Below, one piece after another: positions 1 to 5,743 of a stretch of 6,364 nt of DNA. Both the position numbers and the translations under genes were made by a program. Each line of letters begins with the position of its first letter. Positions within the stretch are counted from its first letter, which is position 1. A model generated the notes under the pieces. It was not told the origin of the DNA. It made no database searches and was given only the letters and a program-made list of their open reading frames with translations. This DNA is from Bacillota bacterium (GTDB lineage: Bacteria; Bacillota; Clostridia; Christensenellales; Pumilibacteraceae): positions 1 to 6,364 of the forward strand of contig WQZE01000062.1 of the NCBI GenBank assembly GCA_009780875.1. The letters are read 5' to 3'.

Positions 1-1213
1 AACAAGACAACTTGCGGGTGAAGTGATTGCACAAGAGACAGGCAAAGGCAAGTTTAATAACTATGGTGAGTTTTTGAACGCTGTGCGACTTGCAAAAACC
101 AGTATGGGTAGAAATATTGACCCACGACTTGAAAATGCCGCAAAGGGTAATTCGCAAGGTGTAGATGCAGATGGTGGATACCTAGTCAGTAAAGAGTTTA
201 TCAATGACTTTGAGGCGAGTGTCTATGATGAGAGTGTATTTTTTAATGACACTTTCAAAATGGCAATTGGAGAGGGCAAAAACGGCGTTACGCTCAATCT
301 GCCCAAAGAGGGTTACAGTAAAGTTGGTACGGAAGAGGGTGTTGGCGTGTACGGCGGAGCAATGGCTTATTGGGTCCCAGAGGCTGGCGATTTGACCGTA
401 AGCAAGCCAACTTTTGAACGCAATGAGTGGAAGCTCAAAAAAGTTGCAGCGGTTGTGTTTGCGACAAGTGAGTTGTTAGAAGACATCACAGCAATGTCTA
501 GTTTTATGTCGCTTAGTGCAAGCACTGCACTTGCTATCAAACTTGATGATGCTATAATGAACGGTGCAGGGGATGCCAATGAACCACAAGGAATACTCAA
601 TACTAATTCACTACTCACCGTTGCACCAGCGGATGCAACAAAAAATATTACAGTAGATGACATATTCAAAATGTGGTCGCAAATGCGACCACGAGATAGA
701 GCTGGGGCAAAGTGGTATATAAACAGTGACCTAGAACCTGAACTAATGAAATTAACACTAGGAAATATGCCAATCTATTTGCCAGCAGGCAGTATTGCGG
801 GTGCTCCATATGCGACACTACTAGGGCGACCAGTCGTTCCAACGGATACGACAAGCGAGATTGGTACAAAGGGCGATATTGTATTTGCCAATATGCAACG
901 GTATATTACCATTACAAAGGGTGGCATACGACAAGATGTATCTATTCATGTAGAGTTTTTGACTGACCAAACAGCATTTAGATTTATTATGCGTGTAGAT
1001 GGCAAGCCAATGCGTGCTGAAAAATTCAAAAGGTTCAAGGGCAAAGGCGAGTTCAGTCCATTTATTGTACTTGACACTCGTAGCGGTGGCACAAGCGGAG
1101 CTGCTGCAAAACTATCTGCAAAGGATGCCAAAGCCCTAGCCAAAGCAGAGGCGGATGCCAAAGCAAAAGCAGAACAAGAACAACAAGACCAAGATGGAAA
1201 CCAAATCCCATAG
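1..1213 (+). CDS. Major capsid protein, HK97 fold (5'-truncated by the window edge)
   Basis: Forms the icosahedral head shell. The frame is open from base 2 with no convincing start: it reads TRQLAGEVIAQETG before the ATT at 23, so the start and any N-terminal scaffolding (delta) domain lie upstream. About 403 residues are visible. Family hallmarks run in order: an N-arm GEFLNAVR region, then VDADGGYLVSKEF, which typically opens the mature capsid protein; an E-loop/P-domain stretch around YWVPEAGDLTVSKPTF; FATSELLED followed by the long spine helix; NGAGDANEPQGIL; and LLGRPVVPTD. The body ends near FSPFIVLD, and the last 45 residues (1076-1210) are an unusual Ala/Lys/Gln-rich charged tail. 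In this phage type the portal and prohead protease genes usually precede it. Family assignment is firm; the true start and any processing site cannot be seen. Confidence 0.93.
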   Translation, partial: TRQLAGEVIAQETGKGKFNNYGEFLNAVRLAKTSMGRNIDPRLENAAKGNSQGVDADGGYLVSKEFINDFEASVYDESVFFNDTFKMAIGEGKNGVTLNLPKEGYSKVGTEEGVGVYGGAMAYWVPEAGDLTVSKPTFERNEWKLKKVAAVVFATSELLEDITAMSSFMSLSASTALAIKLDDAIMNGAGDANEPQGILNTNSLLTVAPADATKNITVDDIFKMWSQMRPRDRAGAKWYINSDLEPELMKLTLGNMPIYLPAGSIAGAPYATLLGRPVVPTDTTSEIGTKGDIVFANMQRYITITKGGIRQDVSIHVEFLTDQTAFRFIMRVDGKPMRAEKFKRFKGKGEFSPFIVLDTRSGGTSGAAAKLSAKDAKALAKAEADAKAKAEQEQQDQDGNQIP

Positions 1214-1223
1214 GCGGTAATTT

Positions 1224-1838
1224 ATGGCAGACATTGTAGATAGATACGACAAGATGATAACAGCACTAGGTGGCATAGTCAAGCCAGGTATGGACATTGT
1301 AGACAGGCTTGACTTGATTGTGGCACTCTTAGAGAGCGGTGCGGGCGGTGGTGGAACTGGCGGTGTTACGCAAGGTCAAGTGGATGCCACTGTACAAACA
1401 CACAACATAAGCGACACTGCACACGATGGGACACTCGTGCCATTGATTACAAGCGATGGTATAAATTTTGTTAGTCTCAATACACAAAGTCACTTTTCTG
1501 CTAGTTTGCAAACTCCGAATGGCATTATAGCCGTTGGAATATTGGAGGGTACAATAGGCGGCATAGACAACAACCGTGCTTTGGTGGTAGCCAATGATGA
1601 GAGTTTGACTACTGGCGAGATGTGGATTAGTCCAAGTAAGGGTGATAGCGGAGTGTCTAGTGATGGCGGACAAACTATTGACCCAGCAGTAACAATTGCA
1701 AAACTCACAAGAGCAAGTAATCCACTAGCACCCGCAGTTGCACAAGCAATTGTAGGACAAATAGACTGGTCGCAAGCAATAAGCACGGATAGCGGAAATG
1801 CACTCACTGTTGGATTGGATGGTAAACTTTATGTCTAA
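1224..1838 (+). CDS. Putative virion surface or fibre-like structural protein, unknown family
   Basis: 204 residues; I do not recognise the family. It begins 10 bases after the capsid stop, with a weak AGGCGG at 1212-1217. The N-terminus is a tandem duplication: residues 3-15 (DIVDRYDKMITAL) and 24-36 (DIVDRLDLIVALL) share a 21-residue period and look helical. A Gly-rich linker (39-47) follows, then TQGQVDATVQTHNISDTAHD (49-68), which resembles short stalk motifs in phage fibre and appendage proteins. The rest is rich in Ser, Thr, Gly and Asn and probably beta-structured. It ends in LDGKLYV, a motif echoed twice in the next gene. The order anchor, linker, stalk, beta domain suggests a protein docked on the head or neck. 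Position after the capsid gene supports a head fibre or decoration role, but this is inference. The coding call is strong; the function call is weak. Confidence 0.85.
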   Translation: MADIVDRYDKMITALGGIVKPGMDIVDRLDLIVALLESGAGGGGTGGVTQGQVDATVQTHNISDTAHDGTLVPLITSDGINFVSLNTQSHFSASLQTPNGIIAVGILEGTIGGIDNNRALVVANDESLTTGEMWISPSKGDSGVSSDGGQTIDPAVTIAKLTRASNPLAPAVAQAIVGQIDWSQAISTDSGNALTVGLDGKLYV

Positions 1839-2685
1839 TTTAATTACGCTAGGGAGCGATAGAAAACTATTTGTTGCCAAAAAGTTTTATGCAATGTCAG
1901 TAGGTGAGCAACAGTCTAGTTGTCCACTAATCAATAGTACAGGGAGCGGAACAAATAGGGGATTGTTTGATGAGTTTACTGTTGGAGTGTTAGACCTAAG
2001 CACAGTACAACGGTTTATTGCCAAAGTAGACTTTACAATTCACACGGTAATGAACACTACGACAAGTGGAGCAAGTGCAATGCATAGTTGGTTGAGATTA
2101 GCAACCACGATTATCGACTATGACACATTGGCACAATGGCTACTGCGACACGGCTACACAAACGATACGGCTGGTACTAGTGATGGCAAATTTTATGTCA
2201 CCCGTGAGGCAATAAGTGGTAGGCAACTGGGATTGGTGTCAATAGATGGTGTAAGTATACTGGTCTTTGATGATGGCAATGCAAGCAATGCCTATGCAGA
2301 CTTAGCGGATATACCGGTCGGTACTGCTGTCACAGTCACTAACATTTGGTCATTGAGCATACAGCATCCAAACTATGGCAAACTCAGTTGGACAATGAGC
2401 GTTGATGATTATTTTGATAAAATCATATTAGAACCAGCACAAGGAACAAGCAATGCGACAGGTGACATTACTCCACCATTGCCAAATGATGCAATTATTG
2501 TAGCGGAGAGTGACTTTCATAGGTCACCAACGAATAACATGAGTGGTGGTAACATAGCACTAGATACAAGCGAGATTGCAAGCGGAGTGTATCTAGTATG
2601 GTTTGGTTATGTAGTAGATGGCTTAGGGTATTACGCAGTTAGCACAACAATAAATGATGGAGACTTGCAAGTAAAGATTATATAA
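1831..2685 (+). CDS. Putative virion structural protein, unknown family (beta-rich)
   Basis: 284 residues from ATG 1831, which overlaps the previous stop by 8 bases (ATGTCTAA), implying translational coupling. An in-frame ATG at 1798 would add 11 residues, but its AGCGGA sits directly against the start codon; MSNLITLGSDRKLFV from 1831 aligns with the DGKLYV end of the preceding protein, so 1831 is preferred. SDRKLFV (residues 9-15) and SDGKFYV (117-123) repeat this motif. The middle (about 45-215) mixes helix and strand. A Pro-rich hinge (DITPPLPNDA) leads to a final roughly 70-residue segment of alternating hydrophobic residues (YLVWFGYVVDGLGYYAV) that could be a small beta-sandwich. No signal peptide or membrane segment is apparent. 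It probably works with the upstream gene as a head-surface or neck appendage; no enzyme motif is visible. Confidence 0.82.
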   Translation: MSNLITLGSDRKLFVAKKFYAMSVGEQQSSCPLINSTGSGTNRGLFDEFTVGVLDLSTVQRFIAKVDFTIHTVMNTTTSGASAMHSWLRLATTIIDYDTLAQWLLRHGYTNDTAGTSDGKFYVTREAISGRQLGLVSIDGVSILVFDDGNASNAYADLADIPVGTAVTVTNIWSLSIQHPNYGKLSWTMSVDDYFDKIILEPAQGTSNATGDITPPLPNDAIIVAESDFHRSPTNNMSGGNIALDTSEIASGVYLVWFGYVVDGLGYYAVSTTINDGDLQVKII

Positions 2686-2686
2686 G

Positions 2687-2983
2687 ATGGCAGAAACAAA
2701 ACACATTCTAACACTAGATGAGGCACTAGTAGCGGTCAAGCGTGACAATGACAACTTGGGCGAAATTGAGCAACTACTAGCCGAAATTGACGCTATCATT
2801 GAAGCTGGCATAGGTCTTGCATGGCAAGACCAAGACACAATCCCACCGCTAGCAAAGTCAGTAGCGAGACTAATGCTACAAATTGAAGTTGGACTTGTAA
2901 CAAATCCAATGTACCAATCGGCAGTAAGCAGTAGAATGTTTAGTCTACAAATGCTAGCATTAAAATTAACGGAGCAAGGATAA
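2687..2983 (+). CDS. Head-tail connector protein, HK97 gp6-like
   Basis: 98 residues, the usual size for gp6-like adaptors that bind under the portal ring and open the neck toward the tail. The N-terminus has the family pattern of LTLDEALVAVKRDNDN followed by acidic helices (EIEQLLAEIDAIIEAG), and a later helix at PPLAKSVARLMLQIEVGLVTNP. Its start lies one base after the preceding stop (TAAGATG) and no good Shine-Dalgarno is close, so it probably relies on coupling to the upstream gene. Its stop overlaps the next start (TAATG). A head-closure-like gene immediately downstream is the standard connector, stopper order. The family call rests on pattern and context rather than a profile match. Confidence 0.75.
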   Translation: MAETKHILTLDEALVAVKRDNDNLGEIEQLLAEIDAIIEAGIGLAWQDQDTIPPLAKSVARLMLQIEVGLVTNPMYQSAVSSRMFSLQMLALKLTEQG

Positions 2984-3378
2984 TGGCGGATAACTTATAC
3001 AAACCAGCAAATAAGACACACCAAGTACAAGTATACTACAATAACACTACACAAGATGAAAGCGGAGTGCAACAACTGCATAGAGTTTGGCTCAATCGTG
3101 AGAACAAAGGATTGTGGGCGGCGGTAAGGGATAGTAAACTGAATGAAAACATTACAGGGCAAGAGCAAGTCATCAATGTTGAAGTTATTTTTACAATGAA
3201 CCACAGCAAGGCAATTATTGCAAACTGGGATAGACCATTGTTTATTAAATTTAAGGACAACACATACCGAGTTGTGGCAAAGCCTGACGAGTACAACTAT
3301 ATGTACGGAGATATCAAGGTTTATGCTGTCAAAGCAACGGATGATAAAAAAGCAGATAGCGAGGAGTGGTTAAGTTGA
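2983..3378 (+). CDS. Head-closure (stopper / head-tail adaptor) protein, SPP1 gp16-like
   Basis: 131 residues. Proteins of this type bind beneath the connector, close the neck after DNA packaging and provide the surface to which the tail joins. The sequence has the typical small beta-barrel arrangement: a strand near HQVQVYYN (13-20), a segment containing WLNRENKGLWAAVRDS (36-51), strands VINVEVIFTM (63-72), and the C-terminal FIKFKDNTYRVVAKPDEYNYMYGDIKVYAVKA (87-118), where 'YRV...P....YGDI.VYAV' is the recognisable signature of this fold. ATG 2983 shares its A with the previous TAA, and GGAG at 2971-2974 lies 8 bases upstream. The last codons carry the ribosome binding site of the next gene. 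The C-terminal tail (DDKKADSEEWLS) is charged and slightly longer than in many relatives. Confidence 0.75.
   Translation: MADNLYKPANKTHQVQVYYNNTTQDESGVQQLHRVWLNRENKGLWAAVRDSKLNENITGQEQVINVEVIFTMNHSKAIIANWDRPLFIKFKDNTYRVVAKPDEYNYMYGDIKVYAVKATDDKKADSEEWLS
3361..3366 (+). promoter_or_regulatory. Ribosome binding site that decides a TTG start
   Basis: GAGGAG lies inside the end of the head-closure gene. It is 8 bases before TTG 3375, an ideal spacing. The in-frame GTG at 3366 would begin inside the site itself and so cannot use it. No other plausible start is closer. Confidence 0.7.
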
Positions 3379-3863
3379 GTGTAATTTTGGATGCACAAAA
3401 CAAAGCAGTACAAGAACTAGAACAAATCTTTTTGTCTAGTGGTTGGGTAGATAGCAGTTTGGTGCGGTATGATAAAGTCAAACTTAAAGCAACCAATGCT
3501 CCTATTTTTTATAGAATTACCACACCAAGTCAAGCCCCAGCAGTTATTATACAAAAAAGTGGAAGAATCACGCAAGCCAATTTATATTTGGTGTATAACT
3601 CCACACAAGCACAAATCAAAGGTGCGAGCAATAAACCGTATTCAACCAAACAAGTATTTTATATCACGCTCAACTACAATGACCCAAACCTATTTAGCAA
3701 GCCTGAGAACAACGAGTTTGTGCCATATTTTGTAGATATGCTTAACGGTTTTGCAGATAATTTATGGGTTGTAGATGATATGGGTGAGAGTGCAAGCGGG
3801 GCGAATGATGGTGGCGATTATTGGACATACCAAAGGCGACTAAGAGTAGAAAAATTATTTTGA
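3375..3863 (+). CDS. Probable tail terminator / tail completion protein
   Basis: 162 residues from TTG 3375, which overlaps the preceding stop as TTGA and has GAGGAG 8 bases upstream; starting at GTG 3366 would give 165. The N-terminus (ILDAQNKAVQELEQIFLSSGW) looks like the leading helix of tail terminator proteins. Strands follow around IFYRITTPSQAPAVIIQK and QVFYITLNYN, and the protein ends in YQRRLRVEKLF; this alpha/beta pattern ending in a hydrophobic strand is compatible with the family. Position supports the role: in siphophages the terminator gene usually sits just before the major tail protein gene, and the product caps the finished tube and joins it to the head. I see no diagnostic residues, so function is inferred mostly from order. 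A different neck or minor structural protein remains possible. Confidence 0.62.
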   Translation: MSVILDAQNKAVQELEQIFLSSGWVDSSLVRYDKVKLKATNAPIFYRITTPSQAPAVIIQKSGRITQANLYLVYNSTQAQIKGASNKPYSTKQVFYITLNYNDPNLFSKPENNEFVPYFVDMLNGFADNLWVVDDMGESASGANDGGDYWTYQRRLRVEKLF

Positions 3864-3870
3864 TAAGGAG
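3864..3870 (+). promoter_or_regulatory. Strong ribosome binding site of the major tail protein gene
   Basis: TAAGGAG, 8 bases before ATG 3879, directly after the preceding TGA stop (3861-3863). It lies in the widest intergenic gap of the window (15 bases) and is among its best Shine-Dalgarno matches, which suits a product needed in many copies. Confidence 0.8.
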
Positions 3871-3878
3871 CAACTATA

Positions 3879-4571
3879 ATGGCAGATGAAAGAATTCAAG
3901 TGCGAGGGTTTACTAACCTAATGACTTGCCCACTCAATGCAGAGAGCAACGACTATTTGGGTACAAGCAAAAAGTGGTATGGTGAAGTGAGCATTAATGT
4001 CAAGTTTACCAAACCCAAAAAAGTTTTTGCGGCAAGTGATGACCCAGCGTGGGCAGTGCGGTATGGTGCAATCACTGGGAGCGGAACGCTTGTCTTGCGT
4101 GGCATTAAGCACGAGGACTATGTAGAGTTGTTGCCAGTATTGGCAAGTGAAACAGAGGGAGTGCGTTTTGGTGAAGATTTGCCAGAGCAGTTTTTTGGTT
4201 TGTCGTTTACGCAAGAGAGTACGGATGGTAGTACGGACAAGATGATTTTGTACAAAGTCATTGTAGATGGCGACCCTGATATTGATGCTAAGACTGTTGA
4301 TGATGCTGGCAATGAGTTTGTGGACTTGACCTTTAATATTAGCGTTTATCCAGTGTTCTATCCCAAAAAGGATGGCGGTCGTGGTAGAGTGATAAGGGAT
4401 ATTGTCAATAGCAAAGCCAATGCTGACCATTTTGCAGAACTAGCAGATACAATCTTGTTTCCACAAGAATTTGAAACACAAGAAGAAACGAGAATACAAA
4501 AGATAGAACGCAAGGCACAAAGAGTAAAGGCAAAGACTGATACAAAGAGCGATGATAAGGATACGCTATGA
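3879..4571 (+). CDS. Major tail (tube) protein, phi13-type
   Basis: 230 residues. This protein polymerises into stacked rings that form the tail tube. The arrangement matches phi13-type tube proteins: an N-terminal strand (VRGFTNLMTCPLN), a long loop with YGEVSINVKFTKPKKVFAA, a GSGTLVLRGIKHEDYVELLP segment, then FFGLSFTQEST...KMILYKVIVDGDPDIDAKTVDDAGNEFVDLTFNISVYPVF (roughly 106-160), which has the alternating beta hairpins of the tube fold. The last 30-odd residues form a Lys/Glu/Asp-rich tail (QEETRIQKIERKAQRVKAKT) that looks unstructured or helical and may lie on the tube surface. The start is secured by TAAGGAG at 3864-3870. The stop overlaps the chaperone start as ATGA. The gene just before the chaperone pair is, as a rule, the tube protein. 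Confidence 0.85.
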   Translation: MADERIQVRGFTNLMTCPLNAESNDYLGTSKKWYGEVSINVKFTKPKKVFAASDDPAWAVRYGAITGSGTLVLRGIKHEDYVELLPVLASETEGVRFGEDLPEQFFGLSFTQESTDGSTDKMILYKVIVDGDPDIDAKTVDDAGNEFVDLTFNISVYPVFYPKKDGGRGRVIRDIVNSKANADHFAELADTILFPQEFETQEETRIQKIERKAQRVKAKTDTKSDDKDTL

Positions 4572-5029
4572 TTAAACGATATGGTAATACCAAGACCTTT
4601 GATGATGGTGAAGGCAACAAGATTGTATTCAAATTCAATGGCAACTTGTTGACTCTCTACAAGTCGTTCGTAGGTAATGACTTGCTAGATGATTTCGCAG
4701 AGTTTGCCAAACTTGATACAAACAACATTAAAAAAATAGAAAAGCATACTGGCAAGTCTATTGATGCATTTAGAAAACTACCACAAGCAGAGCAAGCCAA
4801 AATACTAAGCAAGGCAAAAGTAAGCAATGACAAAGTACAAGACTTTATCAATGGCTATATGCTTTGCTTATATATGAACTCTTTGACCACACAAGAGCGA
4901 GATGAGATAATGGGGGCAAGGGATAACGCATTGGAATACTTGCCCACTCATTTTTTTAAGCGGACAGATATTATGCAAAGTGCGATAGATATGCTGACAC
5001 AGTTTGTGCTAGATATAAAAAAAAACTGA
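4568..5029 (+). CDS. Tail assembly chaperone, short form (gpG-like)
   Basis: 153 residues, predicted mostly helical after a short N-terminal strand region (IVFKFNGNLLTLYKSFVGNDLLDDFAEF). ATG 4568 overlaps the tube protein stop (ATGA), with AAGGA at 4557-4561, 6 bases upstream. Chaperones in this position bind the tape measure protein and recruit tube subunits during tail assembly, and are usually not part of the finished virion. The pattern of beta N-terminus, 'LTLYKSF', and a helical body ending in a basic, Lys-rich terminus agrees with Gram-positive phage chaperones of about 120-150 residues. The last sense codons (AAA AAA AAC) form a slippery site just before the TGA at 5027-5029, so a fraction of ribosomes should continue into the long form. 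Identification relies on order, size and the frameshift rather than a clear motif. Confidence 0.83.
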   Translation: MIKRYGNTKTFDDGEGNKIVFKFNGNLLTLYKSFVGNDLLDDFAEFAKLDTNNIKKIEKHTGKSIDAFRKLPQAEQAKILSKAKVSNDKVQDFINGYMLCLYMNSLTTQERDEIMGARDNALEYLPTHFFKRTDIMQSAIDMLTQFVLDIKKN

Positions 5030-5241
5030 GTAGCAGTGGTGGCAAAAAATCTAAGTACGAGTTTGACTTTACGACCTATCTGCTAATGAGTCTTGCCGAC
5101 AGCAACGCATTATGTCTATTAGAACAAGACCTAAACATAACGCTAGATTTTATAGCACTCAAAAGAAACATTGCACAAGGGAGTAGTGAGCAAGGAATGA
5201 ACCTTGAAGAAGCAAGGAGTAAGTTGCCAGCAAGGTTGTAA
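4568..5241 (+). CDS. Tail assembly chaperone, long form made by -1 frameshift (gpGT-like)
   Basis: After the A AAA AAC site at 5020-5026, a -1 shift reads CTG AGT AGC from 5026 and stays open for 71 codons to TAA 5239-5241, giving a 224-residue fusion. The added domain begins LSSSGGKKSKYEFDF, a flexible linker, and continues as a small helical domain (TTYLLMSLADSNALCLLEQ, then LDFIALKRN) ending in PARL. The extension has no good independent start: its first in-frame ATG is at 5086 and lacks a Shine-Dalgarno. Without this extension, 5030-5238 would be an unexplained gap in an otherwise gap-free operon. By analogy with lambda gpG/gpGT, the extra domain would bring tube subunits to the tape measure complex. 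Strong inference from frame and site; not shown experimentally here. Confidence 0.85.
5020..5026 (+). other. Programmed -1 ribosomal frameshift site (A AAA AAC)
   Basis: The heptamer is in the correct phase for tandem slippage: zero-frame codons AAA (5021-5023) and AAC (5024-5026) re-pair as AAA AAA. It sits in a run of nine A (5017-5025) and is followed at once by TGA, so A AAA AAA at 5017-5023 could also slip. A possible 6-bp long-range stem, TAGCAG (5031-5036) with CTGCTA (5080-5085), lies downstream; its relevance is uncertain because the loop is 43 bases. Confidence 0.82.
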
Positions 5242-5245
5242 GGAG
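5239..5245 (+). promoter_or_regulatory. Ribosome binding site of the gp10-like gene
   Basis: TAAGGAG, 7 bases before GTG 5253, and its TAA is also the stop of the long chaperone form. The spacing decides the GTG start. It lets the downstream gene be re-initiated by ribosomes that frameshifted, as well as by direct binding. Confidence 0.78.
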
Positions 5246-5252
5246 CGGTATT

Positions 5253-5735
5253 GTGGCGGATGGAATAACAAAGAATTTTGATAGTCTAATGTGTGTAGAT
5301 ATTGCAGATATGCTCAATAAGTATACGGCAAAGGTAGACCAAGTTATACCCATAGTAAAAGAAGAAATAGACAAGGCGGCGGAACAAGTCAAACGAGACA
5401 TAGATAATGGAGTAAGAGCGGAACACTACCAAACTGGCGAACTTGCTAGCAGTCTGACAATAAGTCCACTAGCTAGTAATGATAAACCTAATGCAAAGAA
5501 ATACGGCTATGAGATAGAGTTTAAAGGTGAAAATGCACATGGTGTACCTTACGCCAAGATTGCCAATATACTCAATTATGGCAGAGATGCATTTGAGGGG
5601 TCTAAGACAAAAAAAGCCTATGGTGGCATTGAGGGGTCACATTTTATTGACGAGGCAATACGACCACTCAAAGGCTTGACAAAACGAATAAGTGAACGGA
5701 TAGAAAAGCACTTGCTAGATAGTGAGAAAAAGTAG
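5253..5735 (+). CDS. HK97 gp10-like tail/neck protein
   Basis: 160 residues from GTG 5253, with TAAGGAG 7 bases upstream. The family pattern is visible in order: an N-terminal helix (VIPIVKEEIDKAAEQVKRDI, 31-50), TGELASSL (61-68), a strand-rich centre (YGYEIEF, 84-90), PYAKIANILNYGR (99-111), GGIEGSHFIDEAI (124-136) and a closing helix (LKGLTKRISERIEKHL). Proteins of this family are associated with head-tail joining and tail morphogenesis; a precise biochemical role is less settled. The odd feature is location. Relatives normally lie between the head-closure and tail terminator genes, whereas this copy lies between the chaperone extension and the tape measure gene. No second copy exists in the usual place, where 3375-3863 directly follows the closure gene. 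Coding and family calls are good; a role tied to tape measure or tail assembly is speculative. Confidence 0.8.
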   Translation: MADGITKNFDSLMCVDIADMLNKYTAKVDQVIPIVKEEIDKAAEQVKRDIDNGVRAEHYQTGELASSLTISPLASNDKPNAKKYGYEIEFKGENAHGVPYAKIANILNYGRDAFEGSKTKKAYGGIEGSHFIDEAIRPLKGLTKRISERIEKHLLDSEKK

Positions 5736-5738
5736 GAG
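5734..5738 (+). promoter_or_regulatory. Ribosome binding site of the tape measure gene
   Basis: AGGAG, 5 bases before ATG 5744. It overlaps the TAG stop of the gp10-like gene (5733-5735), so translation of the two is probably coupled. Confidence 0.7.
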
Positions 5739-5743
5739 CGAAT

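Noticed and set aside
1329..1807. Two overlapping minus-strand frames of 114 and 105 residues (1329-1673 and 1490-1807)
   Set aside because: Both are antisense to the 1224-1838 gene, overlap each other in different frames, and show no start signals.
1798..1830. Upstream ATG at 1798 for the 1831-2685 gene
   Set aside because: The AGCGGA before it has essentially no spacing, and starting there overlaps the previous gene by 41 bases; 1831 gives an 8-base overlap and a product start that matches the recurring motif.
3918..4430. 170-residue open frame on the minus strand inside the major tail protein gene
   Set aside because: It lies wholly antisense to a confident gene, has no Shine-Dalgarno or family resemblance, and reads as a low-complexity mix typical of a shadow frame.
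5031..5085. TAGCAG/CTGCTA pairing as a definite frameshift-stimulating stem or pseudoknot
   Set aside because: Only 6 bp with a 43-base loop and no extension on either side; kept as a possibility, not annotated as a structure.
5026..5241. 5086-5241 as an independent small gene starting at ATG 5086
   Set aside because: No Shine-Dalgarno precedes the ATG, and the in-phase slippery site with an open -1 frame explains the region better.
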